Assembly: GCA_947038405.1 (NCBI GenBank)
Contig: CAMQVY010000020.1
Span: forward strand, 1 to 36,591
Origin: an uncultured Rikenellaceae bacterium
Lineage (GTDB): Bacteria; Bacteroidota; Bacteroidia; Bacteroidales; Rikenellaceae
DNA: 36,591 nt
Direction of reading: 5' to 3'
Shown here piece by piece: positions 1 to 7,018 of this stretch. The position numbers and the translations under genes are program-made. Positions within the stretch are counted from its first letter, which is position 1, and every line of letters starts with the position of its first letter. Under the pieces are notes generated by a model that saw only the letters and a list, made by a program, of their open reading frames with translations, ran no database searches and had not been told where the DNA came from.

Positions 1-1
1 T

Positions 2-307
2 TTAGCTATAATCCTTCCAGCTACAATGAGTGTTCTTAGAGAGCAAAAGGGTGACAAAATTGTTCAATATGGAGAGCGAGTTTGGAATATAGTCGATGGC
101 AGCAAAGATGAGAAGATTGATGCAACTATAGCAGCAACGAAGGCATTTTTTGCTTCATTAGGTTTAGCTCCATCGTTGAGTGAATTAAATGTAGAGAGAA
201 CTACTATCGATGAGCTTGTAGATAGATTATCTTCTCGTGGAGTTTCGTTTGGCGAGAAAGCTAATGTTACATCCGAAACAGTTAGAGAAATTTTGTACAT
301 GTGCTAA
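2..307 (+). CDS. Iron-containing alcohol dehydrogenase, C-terminal end (5' truncated by window)
   Basis: The reading frame is open from base 2, upstream of the first ATG at 26, and the residues before that ATG (LAIILPAT) continue the family pattern, so this is the tail of a longer gene cut by the window edge. The visible 101 residues resemble the C-terminal helical domain of group III iron-dependent alcohol dehydrogenases (YqdH/BdhA-like NADPH butanol dehydrogenases). The clues are the QYGERVW segment, the helix with FFASLGLAPSLSEL, and the tail with a VTSETVREIL helix. The metal ligands and cofactor site lie outside the window, so metal and substrate cannot be judged. Enzymes of this type reduce aldehydes with NAD(P)H in the cytoplasm. 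The gene is closed by its own terminator. Confidence 0.75.
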   Translation, partial: LAIILPATMSVLREQKGDKIVQYGERVWNIVDGSKDEKIDATIAATKAFFASLGLAPSLSELNVERTTIDELVDRLSSRGVSFGEKANVTSETVREILYMC

Positions 308-330
308 TATAATCTTAATTAGAGAGTAAT

Positions 331-378
331 ATAAAACGAAGTTTTCAAATTTATTTGAGGGCTTCGTTTTATTGTTTT
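331..378 (+). terminator. Intrinsic terminator after the alcohol dehydrogenase
   Basis: An 11-base arm (ATAAAACGAAG, 331-341) pairs perfectly with 362-372. A shorter CAAAT/ATTTG-type inner stem lies in the loop, and a T-rich run follows. It begins 24 bases after the stop codon. Confidence 0.8.
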
Positions 379-502
379 TAAGATAATTTAATCACATAAT
401 TAACGTTACATTGATATAAAATATAGTGTTGATTTAAGTCTCTCTATATTTTGGGTATCGTATATATTCTATATTTTAAGTAGATTGGTAACTTATTTTA
501 TA

Positions 503-510
503 TATCTTTG
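503..510 (+). promoter_or_regulatory. Possible -7 promoter box before the nitronate monooxygenase-like gene
   Basis: TATCTTTG matches the Bacteroidetes TAnnTTTG -7 consensus exactly and lies 66 bases before the start codon. No TTTG is found 19-20 bases upstream, so only half of the consensus is present. The rest of the 380-576 gap is AT-rich and shows no other structure. Confidence 0.4.
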
Positions 511-576
511 AATCCGTATAATAAATCAAATATTTTACTCTATAAGTTAGGGTTAATATTTAAATATTAAAATTAA

Positions 577-1656
577 ATGAAATCATTTAAAATTGGAGAT
601 TTAAATATCTCATTACCTATTATTCAAGGAGGTATGGGTGTTGGAGTATCATTATCTGGATTAGCTTCTGCGGTAGCTAATGAAGGAGGTGTTGGTGTTA
701 TTTCAGCAGCTGGTCTAGGTCTTATTTATAAAAATAAATCTAAAGATTATGTCAAAGCAAGTATCGATGGATTGAAAGAGGAGATTCAACGTGCTAGAAG
801 CAAGACAAAGGGTGTAATTGGGGTAAATATAATGGTTGCAATGAGTAACTTTACAGATATGGTAAAGGTTAGCATTGCAGAGAAAGTTGATATTATTTTT
901 TCTGGAGCAGGATTGGCACTAGATTTGCCATCTTTTTTGGATAAATTCAGTCAAACGAAGCTAGTTCCAATCGTCTCGTCATCGAGAGCTTTTGCTGTAA
1001 TTTGCAATAAGTGGAAGAATAATTATAACTATCTACCTGATGCAGTTGTTGTTGAGGGGCCTAAAGCTGGAGGACACTTGGGTTACAAGAAGCAAGATCT
1101 TGACGATAGTAATTTCTCTTTGGAGCATGTTTTGCCACAAGTAGTTGAGTGTGCAAGAGAGATGGAGAAACTTTACGGTAAAAAGATTCCTGTTATAGCT
1201 GCGGGAGGTATTTATAATGGTGAAGATATCTATAAGATCATGGCATTAGGTGCTGACGGAGTTCAACTAGGGAGCCGTTTTGTTACAACAGATGAGTGTG
1301 ATGCGGATATTAAGTTCAAGAATGCTTACATTAACTCTATTGAGGGTGATATTGGTATTATTGCGAGTCCCGTAGGTATGCCAGGAAGAGCTATCAGTGG
1401 AGAGTTTACGAGAGATGTGATGACGGGTGGAACGAAACCTAAGGCTTGTCCATTTCACTGTATAAAGACTTGTGACTATCAGAAAAGTCCATATTGTATA
1501 ATGCTTGCGTTGTATAATGCGGCTAAGGGTAACCTAAAGCGAGGATTTGTTTTTGCTGGATCTAAGGCTTACTTAGCAGATAAAATAACCTCAGTAAAGG
1601 AGACTATGACATCGTTGAAGAGTGAGTTTGTTAACTATCAAAACCGCAATATATAG
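577..1656 (+). CDS. Nitronate monooxygenase / NAD(P)H-dependent flavin oxidoreductase family protein
   Basis: A 359-residue TIM-barrel flavoprotein of the nitronate monooxygenase (2-nitropropane dioxygenase) family, PF03060. The N-terminal QGGMGVGVS loop, the VEGPKAGGHLGY segment with the family's active-site His (H167), and the phosphate-binding stretch AAGGIYNGEDI...GADGVQLGSRF are all visible and expected to hold FMN. Members either oxidise alkyl nitronates or act as FabK-like or general flavin oxidoreductases, and the sequence alone does not decide between these. An unusual C-terminal cluster of four cysteines (C291, C295, C299, C307) precedes the final helix and is absent from the classical fungal and Pseudomonas enzymes. 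The gene is probably cotranscribed with the SLOG gene that begins 7 bases after its stop. Family call firm, substrate unknown. Confidence 0.8.
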   Translation: MKSFKIGDLNISLPIIQGGMGVGVSLSGLASAVANEGGVGVISAAGLGLIYKNKSKDYVKASIDGLKEEIQRARSKTKGVIGVNIMVAMSNFTDMVKVSIAEKVDIIFSGAGLALDLPSFLDKFSQTKLVPIVSSSRAFAVICNKWKNNYNYLPDAVVVEGPKAGGHLGYKKQDLDDSNFSLEHVLPQVVECAREMEKLYGKKIPVIAAGGIYNGEDIYKIMALGADGVQLGSRFVTTDECDADIKFKNAYINSIEGDIGIIASPVGMPGRAISGEFTRDVMTGGTKPKACPFHCIKTCDYQKSPYCIMLALYNAAKGNLKRGFVFAGSKAYLADKITSVKETMTSLKSEFVNYQNRNI

Positions 1657-1663
1657 TTTATAG

Positions 1664-2164
1664 ATGGATATTGACAAGGCTAAGTGTGTTGCATTTACGG
1701 GACACCGAAGTTGTAAGTTAAAGGATCTTTCTGTCAATCTTTTTACGAGTGGATCTACCCTTGAGGAGATGCTTGAGATTGAGATAACAAAGGCGATTGA
1801 TTGTGGGTATACAACATTTCTTAGCGGTATGGCAGAGGGTTTTGATATGCTTGCTGCGGAGTGTGTGTCGCGTCTAAAGAGAGGTAATCCGTTGATCTGT
1901 TTAATCTCTGTTATTCCTTTTAGAGGTCAGCCTAGGGGGCTGTCTGATGAGGATAAAGAGAGGTATAGGCAAATTATTGAGAGTTGTGATAGTTCTATTG
2001 TGCTGAGTGATACTTACTTTGCTGGTTGTTATAATGTGCGTAATAATTTCTTGATTGACCATTCATCACTAATCATTACTAACTATAATGGCACTAAGGG
2101 TGGTACGGAATACACAGTTAAAAGATCTATTAAACATAGTCGCAAAGTTATTTTTTTAAATTAA
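1664..2164 (+). CDS. SLOG-superfamily protein (DUF1273/YpsA-like)
   Basis: A 166-residue protein. The N-terminal FTGHRS motif (about residues 11-16), the central FLSGMAEGFDMLAAE segment and the C-terminal NGTKGGTEYTVKRS segment together are the signature of the Rossmann-like SLOG fold in the DUF1273/YpsA/YoqJ group. SLOG domains bind nucleotides or nucleotide-derived ligands. The cellular role of this group is poorly known: Bacillus YpsA has been linked to cell division, while other SLOG proteins act in conflict systems or on cytokinin-like nucleotides. It is predicted to be cytoplasmic, with no signal peptide or membrane segment. It follows the flavoprotein gene by 7 bases and ends at a strong terminator, so the two probably form one transcript. 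Fold call fairly sure, function open. Confidence 0.7.
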   Translation: MDIDKAKCVAFTGHRSCKLKDLSVNLFTSGSTLEEMLEIEITKAIDCGYTTFLSGMAEGFDMLAAECVSRLKRGNPLICLISVIPFRGQPRGLSDEDKERYRQIIESCDSSIVLSDTYFAGCYNVRNNFLIDHSSLIITNYNGTKGGTEYTVKRSIKHSRKVIFLN

Positions 2165-2184
2165 AAGATAACAATCTAAAATAT

Positions 2185-2226
2185 AAGTCCCAACTAATTA
2201 TTTACTAATTGGTTGGGACTTTTGTA
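2185..2226 (+). terminator. Intrinsic terminator after the flavoprotein-SLOG pair
   Basis: AAGTCCCAAC (2185-2194) pairs with GTTGGGACTT (2213-2222). The stem extends inward through a T-G wobble and AATTA/TAATT, and the right arm runs into TTTTG. Confidence 0.85.
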
Positions 2227-2483
2227 TGTGCCTATTAAAATAATGGTATAAAATTAAAATTTCAAAGAAAATAAGTTTAATTTAATCAAAATTTTACGTA
2301 TATTGAGTCAATAATCTAGTTGGAATAGGGGTTTAAGTTATTAAAATAGCTCTATTTTAGCATAAAAAGGGTGTACTTAGCGTTATATTACTATAAATTT
2401 AGATATTATGCCGCTTGCCTAAAAGTCTGTTTGAATGTCGTAATATCATAATTATTTAAGGTTCAGATTAATTATTAACATAT

Positions 2484-2491
2484 TACATTTG
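2484..2491 (+). promoter_or_regulatory. -7 promoter box of the oxoacid oxidoreductase operon
   Basis: TACATTTG fits TAnnTTTG exactly and lies 42 bases before the first start codon. The upstream element about 20 bases earlier (around AAGGTTCAG) is a weak match to TTTG. The rest of the gap from 2227 to 2533 is AT-rich, with no gene, tRNA or clear hairpin seen. Confidence 0.5.
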
Positions 2492-2533
2492 TACTAAATC
2501 ATATAAATAAACACCAATATATCATTAGAAGAT

Positions 2534-2758
2534 ATGGCAAAAATAAAAGGAGTTATAATTGTAGATAAAGAGCGTTGTAAGGGTTGTGATGTTTGCGTTT
2601 CATCTTGCCCTTTCGGAGTATTGGAACTCTCAACGATGGTTAATAGTAAAGGGTACAACTATTCGCAGATGGTAAATGAAGATTGTATCGGTTGTGCAAA
2701 TTGTGCTGTCATGTGTCCGGATAGTTGTATTACTGTGTATCGTCAAAAACAAGAGTAG
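2534..2758 (+). CDS. 2-oxoacid:ferredoxin oxidoreductase, delta (ferredoxin-like) subunit
   Basis: A 74-residue protein with two 4Fe-4S motifs, CKGCDVCVSSCP (about residues 16-27) and CIGCANCAVMCP (about 49-60), each followed by a proline as in bacterial 2[4Fe-4S] ferredoxins. In oxoacid:ferredoxin oxidoreductases made of four separate chains, this delta subunit carries electrons from the catalytic chains to free ferredoxin. It is the first gene of a four-gene operon in the order delta, alpha, beta, gamma, and the alpha start codon comes three bases after its stop. The gene sits just downstream of an exact -7 promoter box. Confidence 0.88.
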   Translation: MAKIKGVIIVDKERCKGCDVCVSSCPFGVLELSTMVNSKGYNYSQMVNEDCIGCANCAVMCPDSCITVYRQKQE

Positions 2759-2761
2759 ATT

Positions 2762-3847
2762 ATGGAAGAGATAAAATTAATGAAAGGTAATGAAGCTGTT
2801 GCAATTGCTGCTGTAAGGTCAGGTTGTGATGGTTATTTTGGTTACCCGATAACGCCTCAGAGTGAAATTCTTGAGACATTAATGGCAGAGAAGCCGTGGG
2901 AAACAACGGGAATGATTGTTTTGCAGGCAGAGAGTGAAGTTGCGTCAATTAATATGGTGTATGGTGGTGCATCTTGCGGAAAGCGAGTTATGACGTCATC
3001 TTCAAGTCCTGGGATAAGCCTTATGAGTGAGGGTTTGAGCTACATTGCTGGAGCTGAGTTGCCTTGTGTTATTGTAAATGTTCAGCGAGGAGGTCCAGGG
3101 TTGGGTACTATACAACCATCTCAGGGAGACTATTTTCAGGCGGTAAAAGCTGCTGGTCATGGTGATTTTGATCTTATTGTATTAGCACCAAGTTCAGTGC
3201 AGGAGATGTATGACTTTGTATATGATGCTTTTGATCTAGCATTTAAGTACCGTAATCCAGTTTTAATACTCTCTGATGGTGCAATTGGACAGATGATGGA
3301 GAAGGTTGTTATTCGACCTCAAACTGCGAGAAAAACAAATGATGAAATTATTGAGGAGTGTGGCAGTTGGGCTGTAACAGGAAAGAGGGGTAGAACTCGT
3401 AATATATCAACATCAGTTGAGTTGGATTCAGTTGAGCAGGAGAAGTTCAATGAAAAATTACAGGCTAAGTATAAGACGATAAGAGAGACTGAAGTTAGAT
3501 TCGAGGAGATAAATTGTGAAGATGCGGACTTTGTAATCGTTGCTTATGGTCTTTGCGCAAGGATAAGTAGTAAAGTTATGGAGATGGGAAGAGAAGAGGG
3601 TATTAAAATAGGTCTTTTACGTCCTATAACCTTGTTGCCTTTTCCAACTGAGAGGTTGAATGAGTTATCTAAAAGAGTCAAAGGCTTTCTCGTTGTAGAG
3701 ATGAATGCAGGTCAAATGGTTCAGGATGTTAGATTGAGTGTGACGACTGATGTTCCTGTTGAGCATTATGGGCGCATGGGTGGAATCATACCCGCACCAA
3801 GCGAGACATTTGAAGCTCTTAAACGATTTATTAATAAATTGAAGTAA
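2762..3847 (+). CDS. vorB: 2-oxoacid:ferredoxin oxidoreductase, alpha subunit (VorB-like)
   Basis: A 361-residue alpha subunit. The N-terminal segment with GNEAVAIAAVRSGCDGYFGYPITPQSE is the pyrimidine-binding domain of the POR/KOR/VOR family, with the PITP(Q)SE loop that approaches thiamine diphosphate. The later VERGGPG-like NVQRGGPGLGT and the C-terminal transketolase-like domain (GLLRPITLLPFP) are also present. The enzyme oxidatively decarboxylates 2-oxoacids to acyl-CoA, reducing ferredoxin, and the reaction is reversible. Homologues in Bacteroidota are usually named 3-methyl-2-oxobutanoate dehydrogenase subunit VorB. Whether the substrate is a branched-chain oxoacid or 2-oxoglutarate cannot be settled here. 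The beta subunit ATG follows the stop codon with no gap, implying translational coupling. Confidence 0.88.
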   Translation: MEEIKLMKGNEAVAIAAVRSGCDGYFGYPITPQSEILETLMAEKPWETTGMIVLQAESEVASINMVYGGASCGKRVMTSSSSPGISLMSEGLSYIAGAELPCVIVNVQRGGPGLGTIQPSQGDYFQAVKAAGHGDFDLIVLAPSSVQEMYDFVYDAFDLAFKYRNPVLILSDGAIGQMMEKVVIRPQTARKTNDEIIEECGSWAVTGKRGRTRNISTSVELDSVEQEKFNEKLQAKYKTIRETEVRFEEINCEDADFVIVAYGLCARISSKVMEMGREEGIKIGLLRPITLLPFPTERLNELSKRVKGFLVVEMNAGQMVQDVRLSVTTDVPVEHYGRMGGIIPAPSETFEALKRFINKLK

Positions 3848-4615
3848 ATGATGGCTGGTTTAAAGGTTGAAATTAAAAAAGAGAATTTAGTCTATAAGAG
3901 GACTGAACTTCTTACAGATAACACTATGCACTACTGCCCTGGTTGTAGTCATGGAACTATAAATAAACTTGTTGCAGAGGTTGTTGCAGAGTTAGGTATT
4001 GAGGAGAGTACAATTGGAATCACTCCCGTTGGTTGTTCTGCATTTGCGTATAATTATATAGACATAGATTGGATCCAGGCTGCTCATGGACGAGCTTGTG
4101 CTGTTGCTTCGGCTGTAAAGCGATTGCATCCAGAGAAGATGGTTTTTACGTACCAAGGAGATGGTGATTTAGCTGCAATTGGTACTGGAGAGAGTATTCA
4201 CGCTTGTAATAGGGGAGAAAATATAACTATTATATATGTAAATAATGCTACCTATGGTATGACAGGAGGTCAGATGTCACCCACTACATTGATGGGTATG
4301 AAGACAACCACCTCTCCACAAGGAAGGGATTCATCTCTTCATGGTTATCCATTTAAGATTGCGGATATGGTAGCTCATCTTGATGGTGTTTCATATGTAA
4401 CTCGCCAGAGTGTTCACACGGCGGCGGCTACTAGGAAGGCAAAAAAAGCACTAAAAAAGGCTTTTGAAAAATCTCTTGCAAATAAGGGTGTTTCATTTAT
4501 TGAGTTTGTAGCTACTTGTAGTAGTGGTTGGAAAATGTCACCAGTTGCATCTAATAAGTGGTTGGAGGATAATATGCTACAAGCCTATCCTGTTGGTGAT
4601 TTGAAGGATATTTAG
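3848..4615 (+). CDS. 2-oxoacid:ferredoxin oxidoreductase, beta (thiamine diphosphate) subunit
   Basis: A 255-residue beta subunit. The GDGD motif (residues 104-107) and the following VNNATYGMTGGQ stretch form the Mg-thiamine diphosphate site. Cysteines in CPGC (30, 33), PVGCS (63) and TCSSGW (near 223) are placed like the ligands of the proximal 4Fe-4S cluster in this family. The protein pairs with the alpha subunit to form the catalytic core, where the 2-oxoacid is decarboxylated and coenzyme A is acylated. It starts directly after the alpha stop codon (two ATGs in tandem at 3848 and 3851) and is followed by the gamma subunit after 22 bases. Length is normal for a stand-alone KOR/VOR-type beta chain. 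Confidence 0.88.
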   Translation: MMAGLKVEIKKENLVYKRTELLTDNTMHYCPGCSHGTINKLVAEVVAELGIEESTIGITPVGCSAFAYNYIDIDWIQAAHGRACAVASAVKRLHPEKMVFTYQGDGDLAAIGTGESIHACNRGENITIIYVNNATYGMTGGQMSPTTLMGMKTTTSPQGRDSSLHGYPFKIADMVAHLDGVSYVTRQSVHTAAATRKAKKALKKAFEKSLANKGVSFIEFVATCSSGWKMSPVASNKWLEDNMLQAYPVGDLKDI

Positions 4616-4637
4616 TAACGGAATTTAAAAAGAGAAA

Positions 4638-5183
4638 ATGATGAAAGAGGAGTTAATTATAGCTGGTTTTGGCGGTCAAGGGGTATTGTCTATGGGGAAA
4701 ATACTTGCGTATTCTGGAGTTATTCAAGATTTAGAGGTTAGTTGGATGCCGTCATATGGTCCAGAGATGCGAGGAGGTACGGCGAATGTTATGGTTATGA
4801 TAAGTGATAAGCCAATTAGTTCTCCCGTGGTTCATGAATTTGATACAGCCATAATTCTGAATCAACAGAGTATGGATAAATTTGAGAGCATGGTTAAGCC
4901 TGGCGGGGCACTAATTTATGATGAGAATGGTATAGTTAAGGCTCCAACAAGATCGGATATAGATATTTATACTATTGATGCTGTTGCAGAGACAGTGAAG
5001 ATGGGTAACTCGAAGATGTTTAATACGTTGATACTTGGTGGATATCTGAAAGTTAGACCATCAATTGCAATAGAGAGTGTTTTTATGGCACTAAAGAGAT
5101 CCCTTCCAGAGCGAGCATGGAAGTTATTGCCAGATAATGAAAAGGCAATAAAGCGAGGTATGGAGATAATTGTGAAGAGATAG
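4638..5183 (+). CDS. 2-oxoacid:ferredoxin oxidoreductase, gamma subunit
   Basis: A 181-residue gamma subunit. Its N-terminus carries the family hallmark GFGGQGVLSMGKILAYSG (about residues 10-27), and SYGPEMRGGTANVMV follows at about 39-53, the region that contacts coenzyme A in related enzymes. It is the last gene of the delta-alpha-beta-gamma operon. Its stop codon is followed 22 bases later by a very strong inverted repeat, so the operon transcript most likely ends there. There is no signal peptide; the complex acts in the cytoplasm. Confidence 0.87.
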   Translation: MMKEELIIAGFGGQGVLSMGKILAYSGVIQDLEVSWMPSYGPEMRGGTANVMVMISDKPISSPVVHEFDTAIILNQQSMDKFESMVKPGGALIYDENGIVKAPTRSDIDIYTIDAVAETVKMGNSKMFNTLILGGYLKVRPSIAIESVFMALKRSLPERAWKLLPDNEKAIKRGMEIIVKR

Positions 5184-5205
5184 GTATAGCATTTAATTGT
5201 AATAC

Positions 5206-5280
5206 AAAAAGGTTGCAAATAGTAGTGAAATAAGGTTGATGATAAATACACCTAACTTCACTACTATTTGCAACCTTTTT
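5206..5280. terminator. Two-way terminator with a perfect 24-base inverted repeat
   Basis: Bases 5206-5229 are the exact reverse complement of 5257-5280. The arms start with five A and end with five T, so the structure ends in a U tract on both strands. An outer ATAGCAT/ATGCTAT pair (5186-5192 and 5282-5288) extends it. It lies between the plus-strand oxidoreductase operon and the converging minus-strand small gene, and can serve both. Confidence 0.88.
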
Positions 5281-5309
5281 TATGCTATGTTTAACCTACG
5301 TTGTAGGTT

Positions 5310-5534
5310 CTATATAACGCCTGTATAATTTTTCTGTGCTCTACTTTTAGCTTTTGTAATGCCTCCGTTTTTACGAGATTTATACGCTGCTCTCATTTTT
5401 GCTGCACCTGATATTGGTTGACCTTTTTTTCTACGAATAGAGTGTCCAGGAGTAGATCTTCTTTGATCACTATCATCTGTACCCTTTTTGAAAACAAGAC
5501 CGCCTGTTTTTAAATTATCTAAATCTATTGCCAT
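5310..5534 (-). CDS. Small basic protein of unknown function
   Basis: A 74-residue protein starting MAIDLDNLKTGGLVF, then strongly basic and rich in Lys, Arg, Ser and Gly (RRKKGQ, KSRKNGG, KAKSRAQKN). The frame is open to an earlier ATG at 5588, but the -7 promoter box (5566-5573) lies downstream of that ATG, so the start at 5534 is preferred. It leaves a short leader of about 25 bases. I do not recognise the family. The composition would suit an RNA- or DNA-binding or ribosome-associated protein, but this is inference from charge alone. It converges with the oxidoreductase operon and shares its terminator. Own promoter, clean start and terminator argue that it is a real gene. Confidence 0.6.
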   Translation of the reverse strand: MAIDLDNLKTGGLVFKKGTDDSDQRRSTPGHSIRRKKGQPISGAAKMRAAYKSRKNGGITKAKSRAQKNYTGVI

Positions 5535-5565
5535 ACTATTGTTTATTCTTAAAATAAAATTTCCA

Positions 5566-5573
5566 CAAAGGTA
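5566..5573 (-). promoter_or_regulatory. -7 promoter box of the small basic protein gene
   Basis: On the minus strand this reads TACCTTTG, an exact TAnnTTTG match, 31 bases before the preferred start codon. It decides the start, since the longer ORF would begin upstream of it. The remaining 5574-5833 gap is AT-rich; a TTTT-type element stands in for TTTG upstream, and no clear promoter for the plus-strand gene at 5834 was found. Confidence 0.55.
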
Positions 5574-5833
5574 TGAAAAAAATACCATAATCCCTAAAAC
5601 TGAGATGGTTGAAATTGAAAATAACCAATAAAAGTTAAAAGTAATTAAGTTCCCTTTGCTGTGATAATTACGATATATGCTAATAATATCTATTTATTTG
5701 GTGGAGTGGTGTAATTGAGTTACTTTTGTTGACTATATTGATTTAAATTAACACTTTACTCAAAAATTTATTTAGGTATAATAAAATTTCAATTTTACCG
5801 TTGCTAATATTATCACTATAAGATGTCTAATTT

Positions 5834-7009
5834 ATGAAAATAGAGCGCTATTTAATATTTTTAATGTGTTTTATCACTTTTGAGGCCTCTTCTGACGAGC
5901 TTACGAAGTTTCAAAATAAGCAATTTGAACGCCAACATAGACGAGACTCAATCCGCAATACAAAAAAGGTTTGGACTTCTATATTGGGAGGGCCTTCATA
6001 TACCCCAGAGGCAAGTTTTGGTGTTGGGGGAGCGGCGTTGTTATCTTTTCGTCTAGACAAGTCGGATACAATTAGTCAACGTTCATTTTTACCATTGGGT
6101 TTTAATATTTCATTGAATGGTACTTTTGTTTTGGCAGGTGCAGGAACACTGTTTTTTAATGAAAACAACTTTCGTATATATTCCAATTATGGTTATCGTA
6201 ATGAGCCAAATAATTTTTTTGGAATAGGATATGATGAGATAGAGGCGAATCATCAGAGTGATTCAACGACACTATTTAAACGCTCCTCTTTTAAGTTCAA
6301 TCCGCGTTTTGTTTGGGATGTAAAACCTAATTTATATTTAGGGGCACTTGTGGATGTGGGTTATAGTAGTAGTCGCGAGATAAATCCAGTAATGGCGGCG
6401 AATAGTTCATACTTGAAATATGGAGATAAATATTTTGATATTGGAGTTGGAGCGCTGATTCAGTATGATACTAGAGATGATATAGCAACTCCATCCTCTG
6501 GTATGTTGTTGAGTGCTACAGCTACGGTATATTCAAAATTAATTGGGAGTAGTAATAATTATGAGATACTTGAGTTTGAATATCGACATTTTCAGAAGAT
6601 GTTTAATCGTAGAAGTACTTTGGGTTGGATTGCTAGAAGTTCGATTGGAATTGGAGATGTGCCGTACACCTCTTTACCAATGTTTGGCTCTCCATTCGAT
6701 TTGAGAGGTTATTTATGGGGTAAATATAGAGATAAATCTATGGGGTATGGTATTGTTGAATACCGCCATATGTTTGGATCAGAGGCTGCTTATGAGCGAG
6801 GTGCACTTTATTCTAAGTTAGGCGTTGTCGGTTGGGTTGGAGCGGGAACTATTGGAAATAGACCTGTGATAGATTGGAAAAAAGTTAAATTTAATTACGG
6901 CGTTGGCTTACGTATTCAGATACAACCAGGTAAGAATTTTAGATTGGATTTAGGCCAAGAACCTGGTCAGAAGTGGGGGTTTTATATGAATATGACAGAA
7001 GCATTTTAA
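5834..7009 (+). CDS. BamA/TamA-like outer membrane beta-barrel protein without POTRA domains
   Basis: A 391-residue protein with a short N-terminal hydrophobic segment (YLIFLMCFITFEASS), taken as a signal peptide. Alternating hydrophobic strands rich in Tyr, Gly and Phe follow, and the chain ends in a C-terminal phenylalanine, the usual barrel insertion signal. Segments such as IGVGALIQYDTRDDIATPSSGMLL and FDLRGYLWGKYRDKSM resemble the strand-turn pattern and the RGY-type loop of Omp85 barrels (PF01103). The POTRA repeats of BamA or TamA are missing, so this is probably a barrel-only member, whose substrates are unknown. A MATE exporter gene begins 9 bases after the stop, suggesting cotranscription. 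Family call likely, role open. Confidence 0.7.
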   Translation: MKIERYLIFLMCFITFEASSDELTKFQNKQFERQHRRDSIRNTKKVWTSILGGPSYTPEASFGVGGAALLSFRLDKSDTISQRSFLPLGFNISLNGTFVLAGAGTLFFNENNFRIYSNYGYRNEPNNFFGIGYDEIEANHQSDSTTLFKRSSFKFNPRFVWDVKPNLYLGALVDVGYSSSREINPVMAANSSYLKYGDKYFDIGVGALIQYDTRDDIATPSSGMLLSATATVYSKLIGSSNNYEILEFEYRHFQKMFNRRSTLGWIARSSIGIGDVPYTSLPMFGSPFDLRGYLWGKYRDKSMGYGIVEYRHMFGSEAAYERGALYSKLGVVGWVGAGTIGNRPVIDWKKVKFNYGVGLRIQIQPGKNFRLDLGQEPGQKWGFYMNMTEAF

Positions 7010-7018
7010 AATAAATAT

